A stretch of DNA of 64,000 nt, from positions 248,001 through 312,000 of the forward strand of contig JAPFFF010000020.1 of NCBI GenBank assembly GCA_039105265.1, in the 5' to 3' direction. The first letter of the stretch is position 1; every line of letters begins with the position of its first letter. Origin of the DNA: Tritrichomonas musculus. Taxonomy: Eukaryota; Parabasalia; Tritrichomonadida; Tritrichomonadidae. This document shows, one piece after another, positions 62,545 to 64,000 of the stretch. Made by a program: the position numbers and the translations under genes. The notes under the pieces are model-generated. The model worked only from the letters and a program-made list of their open reading frames with translations. It searched no databases and was not told where the DNA came from.

Positions 62545-62857
62545 TTTTGGGCATATCCCTGTTATAGTTACTATCAGTTGGGGTTATCCATCTTAAGTTG
62601 CTTAGATGGTAGTCAGCCCTATTCCTATTGATATGGTCTACCTCTATTTTATGTTGTGGGTCATCATTAGGTATGAACTGTCTTGCTATAAGTACATGTT
62701 TCAAGTAGTAGTCGCCATTTAGACATACTCGTATATACCCCTTAATATGTTTTGCATCCTTGCATATAAAATGATTACTCTTACGTCTTATAGTAAAGGG
62801 GTACCTATTCAGTATCTCATAGTCGTTAGTAAAGCCTTTGAGTGGCACAAATGACAT
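62522..62857 (-). CDS. HNH endonuclease (NUMOD4/HNH_3-like), 111 aa, in element B
   Basis: 111 residues. A first part like a NUMOD4 DNA-contact region (FICKDAKHIKGYIRVCL) is followed by YLKHVLIARQFIPN (His 54) and the HNH core VDHINRNRADYHLSNLRW (Asp 74-His 75, Asn 78, Asn 87). This is typical of phage and algal-virus homing-type nucleases. It lies between the 87-residue gene and the right TIR, so it could be cargo or an old homing guest. It looks whole. The equivalent region of A is not in the window. Confidence 0.88.
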   Translation of the reverse strand: MSFVPLKGFTNDYEILNRYPFTIRRKSNHFICKDAKHIKGYIRVCLNGDYYLKHVLIARQFIPNDDPQHKIEVDHINRNRADYHLSNLRWITPTDSNYNRDMPKIINARAE

Positions 62858-62873
62858 TTACATATAGAAAGAA

Positions 62874-63266
62874 ATAGGTACGAGATTCTCGGGGCTGGTA
62901 CCTGTGCCGTTTCATAGATGGGCGGTTGTTGGGTGGGGTACCTGTGTCGTTTCATAGATGGGCGGTAGGGATGGGGTACATGTGCCGTTTCATAGATGGG
63001 CGGTAGGGATGGGGTACATGTGCTGTTTCATAGATGGGCGGTAGGGGTGGGTACCTAAGACGTTTCATAGATGGGCGGTAGGGGTGGGGACCCTGTGCCG
63101 TTTCATAGATGGGGAGCAGTAGTGAGAACAAAAATATTTTTCTTTTTTGATCCATCTTTTTTTTTTTCTTGTTCTTTTTTTTTTTTTTTTTCTTTTTTTT
63201 TTTAAACTAGTTCATGTTGACGGTGTGGGTGTATACCCCACCGGAAACCGACTAGTATATACTACT
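62874..63266 (+). repeat. Right terminal inverted repeat of element B with six-unit minisatellite
   Basis: The inner edge GGTACGAGATTCTCGGGG is followed by six ~40-bp units around CCGTTTCATAGATGGGCGGT (five in the left TIR and in A). T-rich runs and the outer terminus ACTAGTATATACTACT, ending at 63266, complete it. Unit number differs between three otherwise matching ends. Confidence 0.94.
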
Positions 63267-63271
63267 GATGT
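63267..63271. repeat. Target-site repeat GATGT, right copy, element B
   Basis: Directly after the ACTACT end. Matches 39676-39680. Confidence 0.88.
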
Positions 63272-63302
63272 AGTCTTTGGTGATGTAGTAAGTTTTGACC
63301 AT
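63267..63302 (-). pseudogene. Start piece of the element C gene cut by element B
   Basis: A minus-strand ATG at 63302 (MVKTYYITKDYI) runs up to the right edge of element B. With the piece at 39379-39680 it marks one gene of C disrupted by the insertion. It diverges from the gene at 63400. The pieces are not joined here. Confidence 0.6.
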
Positions 63303-63399
63303 TTTTATGAAAAAAGAATCTATGTTTTGTAATTTGTGAGAACCATTTATGTTTTGCAATTTGTGAGAACCATTTATGTTATTTTTCTGAAAATTTAAA

Positions 63400-64000
63400 A
63401 TGGCACAGCAACAGCAACAACAAAAACAACAAGAAATAGATATTGAGGATGAACAGTTAAATAATTTACCGATAGATACAATTCCACAGCAATTATGGCG
63501 CCCACAAGCACAAGTACAAAGAGCAGAGTTACCATCACAGTTTGTACCAGGAGCACAGTGGAACAAGACGCCTAGAGATAGAGATTTCAAGAGTTATGGA
63601 CTTCCTAATTACATGGATCCTAGAAATGGCAATGTTCAAGAAATCATGGGCCATACAAATACTGATGCTGACTTACTTACAATGTTTAATAAGCTCAATG
63701 GTACTGCCATTAAACCAGAAGACATGGATGAACTCTTTGGAACTACAGAACAACAAAGAGCATATGCAAGACAGTGGTTAATAAAAGGTATAACAGAAAA
63801 GGTCAGCAGCATTAATCCAGGTGGTTTCACTTCTAAAGTTGGTATGGACGACCTTGCAAAATTAATCCTAAACATGAAACGTGATATCACTAGAGTAAAA
63901 CAAGCAATATCTCCAGCAGGTGCAGATCGTATGGTAGCAAAACATAACTTAAAAGCAAAACCAAATGCAAAATGGTATCTCAACAAAAAAGACCCCAATG
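63400..64000 (+). CDS. Element C protein with Gln-rich start, partial (runs off window)
   Basis: The frame is open from ATG 63400 to the end of the window, 200 codons with no stop. It begins MAQQQQQQKQQEIDIEDEQ, then PQQLWRPQAQVQ and a helical part (IQEIMGHT-like, DLAKLILNMKRDITRVKQA) with a basic end (KHNLKAKPNAKWYL). No family is recognised and no counterpart in A or B is seen. A direct repeat, ATTTGTGAGAACCATTTATG, lies twice in its leader (63338-63378). It could be a structural or DNA-packing protein of C. Confidence 0.65.
   Translation, partial: MAQQQQQQKQQEIDIEDEQLNNLPIDTIPQQLWRPQAQVQRAELPSQFVPGAQWNKTPRDRDFKSYGLPNYMDPRNGNVQEIMGHTNTDADLLTMFNKLNGTAIKPEDMDELFGTTEQQRAYARQWLIKGITEKVSSINPGGFTSKVGMDDLAKLILNMKRDITRVKQAISPAGADRMVAKHNLKAKPNAKWYLNKKDPN

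Larger units (their letters stand above)
39681..63266 (-). mobile_element. Maverick/Polinton element B, complete, 23.6 kb
   Basis: Both termini are present (AGTAGTATATACTAGTCGG outward), with TIRs of ~0.36-0.39 kb and GATGT flanks. Cargo includes pPolB, DDE integrase, packaging ATPase, adenovirus-like protease, capsid-like protein, possible minor capsid proteins, giant fibre protein, an HNH endonuclease and about ten small genes. It is near identical to A where they overlap, so it is probably recent. It is mostly whole; about two genes are broken, with about three breaks in total. It sits inside element C. Confidence 0.95.
63267..64000 (+). mobile_element. Maverick/Polinton element C, right segment (runs off the window)
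   Basis: Resumes after the second GATGT (63267-63271). It holds the start of a cut gene and a new gene from 63400. The right end of C is outside the window. Confidence 0.75.

Noticed and set aside
63252-63590. Cysteine-rich minus-strand protein crossing the B terminus
   Set aside because: The Cys-rich part is antisense to the Gln-rich start at 63400; only the short ATG piece at 63302 is supported.

Overview
The window looks like nuclear DNA of a trichomonad, most probably Trichomonas vaginalis or a close relative. It is AT-rich. It carries large Maverick (Polinton) elements, a mariner transposase, a BspA-like leucine-rich-repeat gene, a Pmp-like surface protein and a kinase with Sel1 repeats. 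Stop codons run into TAAA, and one host gene has an Inr-like TCATTA just before its ATG. This assignment rests on gene content and style; no database was searched.

Layout. (1) 1-17294: right-hand ~17.3 kb of Maverick A. It holds a capsid-like gene end, several small genes, a large 19-20 bp satellite, a coiled-coil gene, protein-primed DNA polymerase B, very large fibre-like proteins, and a terminal inverted repeat (TIR) at 16939-17294. (2) 17295-18162: a mariner copy cut off where Maverick A ends. (3) 18252-30399: host-type DNA with a BspA-like fragment, a broken kinase/Sel1 gene, a 1429-residue Pmp-like surface protein with three near-identical modules, and two long stretches without genes. 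(4) 30400-39680, resuming at 63267-64000: Maverick C, a clearly diverged lineage with its own polymerase, integrase and fibre gene. Its polymerase gene is split by a 787-bp mini-element with perfect 156-bp inverted ends and a 5-bp direct repeat. (5) 39681-63266: Maverick B, end to end (23.6 kb), inserted into a coding region of C with a GATGT direct repeat at both edges.

A and B are very close copies in opposite orientation. Their DNA polymerases read the same along 1094 residues, so A and B probably moved recently, while C looks older. The main difference between A and B is the satellite, about 105 units in A against 16 in B. B carries the full Polinton toolkit: protein-primed PolB, DDE integrase with a chromo-like tail, FtsK/HerA-type ATPase, adenovirus-like cysteine protease, and capsid-like proteins. 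It also has an HNH endonuclease gene beside its right TIR, which is unusual.

The window is therefore a nest of mobile DNA: A in a mariner, B in C, and a mini-element in C. It surrounds a small island of host surface-protein and signalling genes. The virus-like elements are treated here as fossils; no repaired sequence is given.
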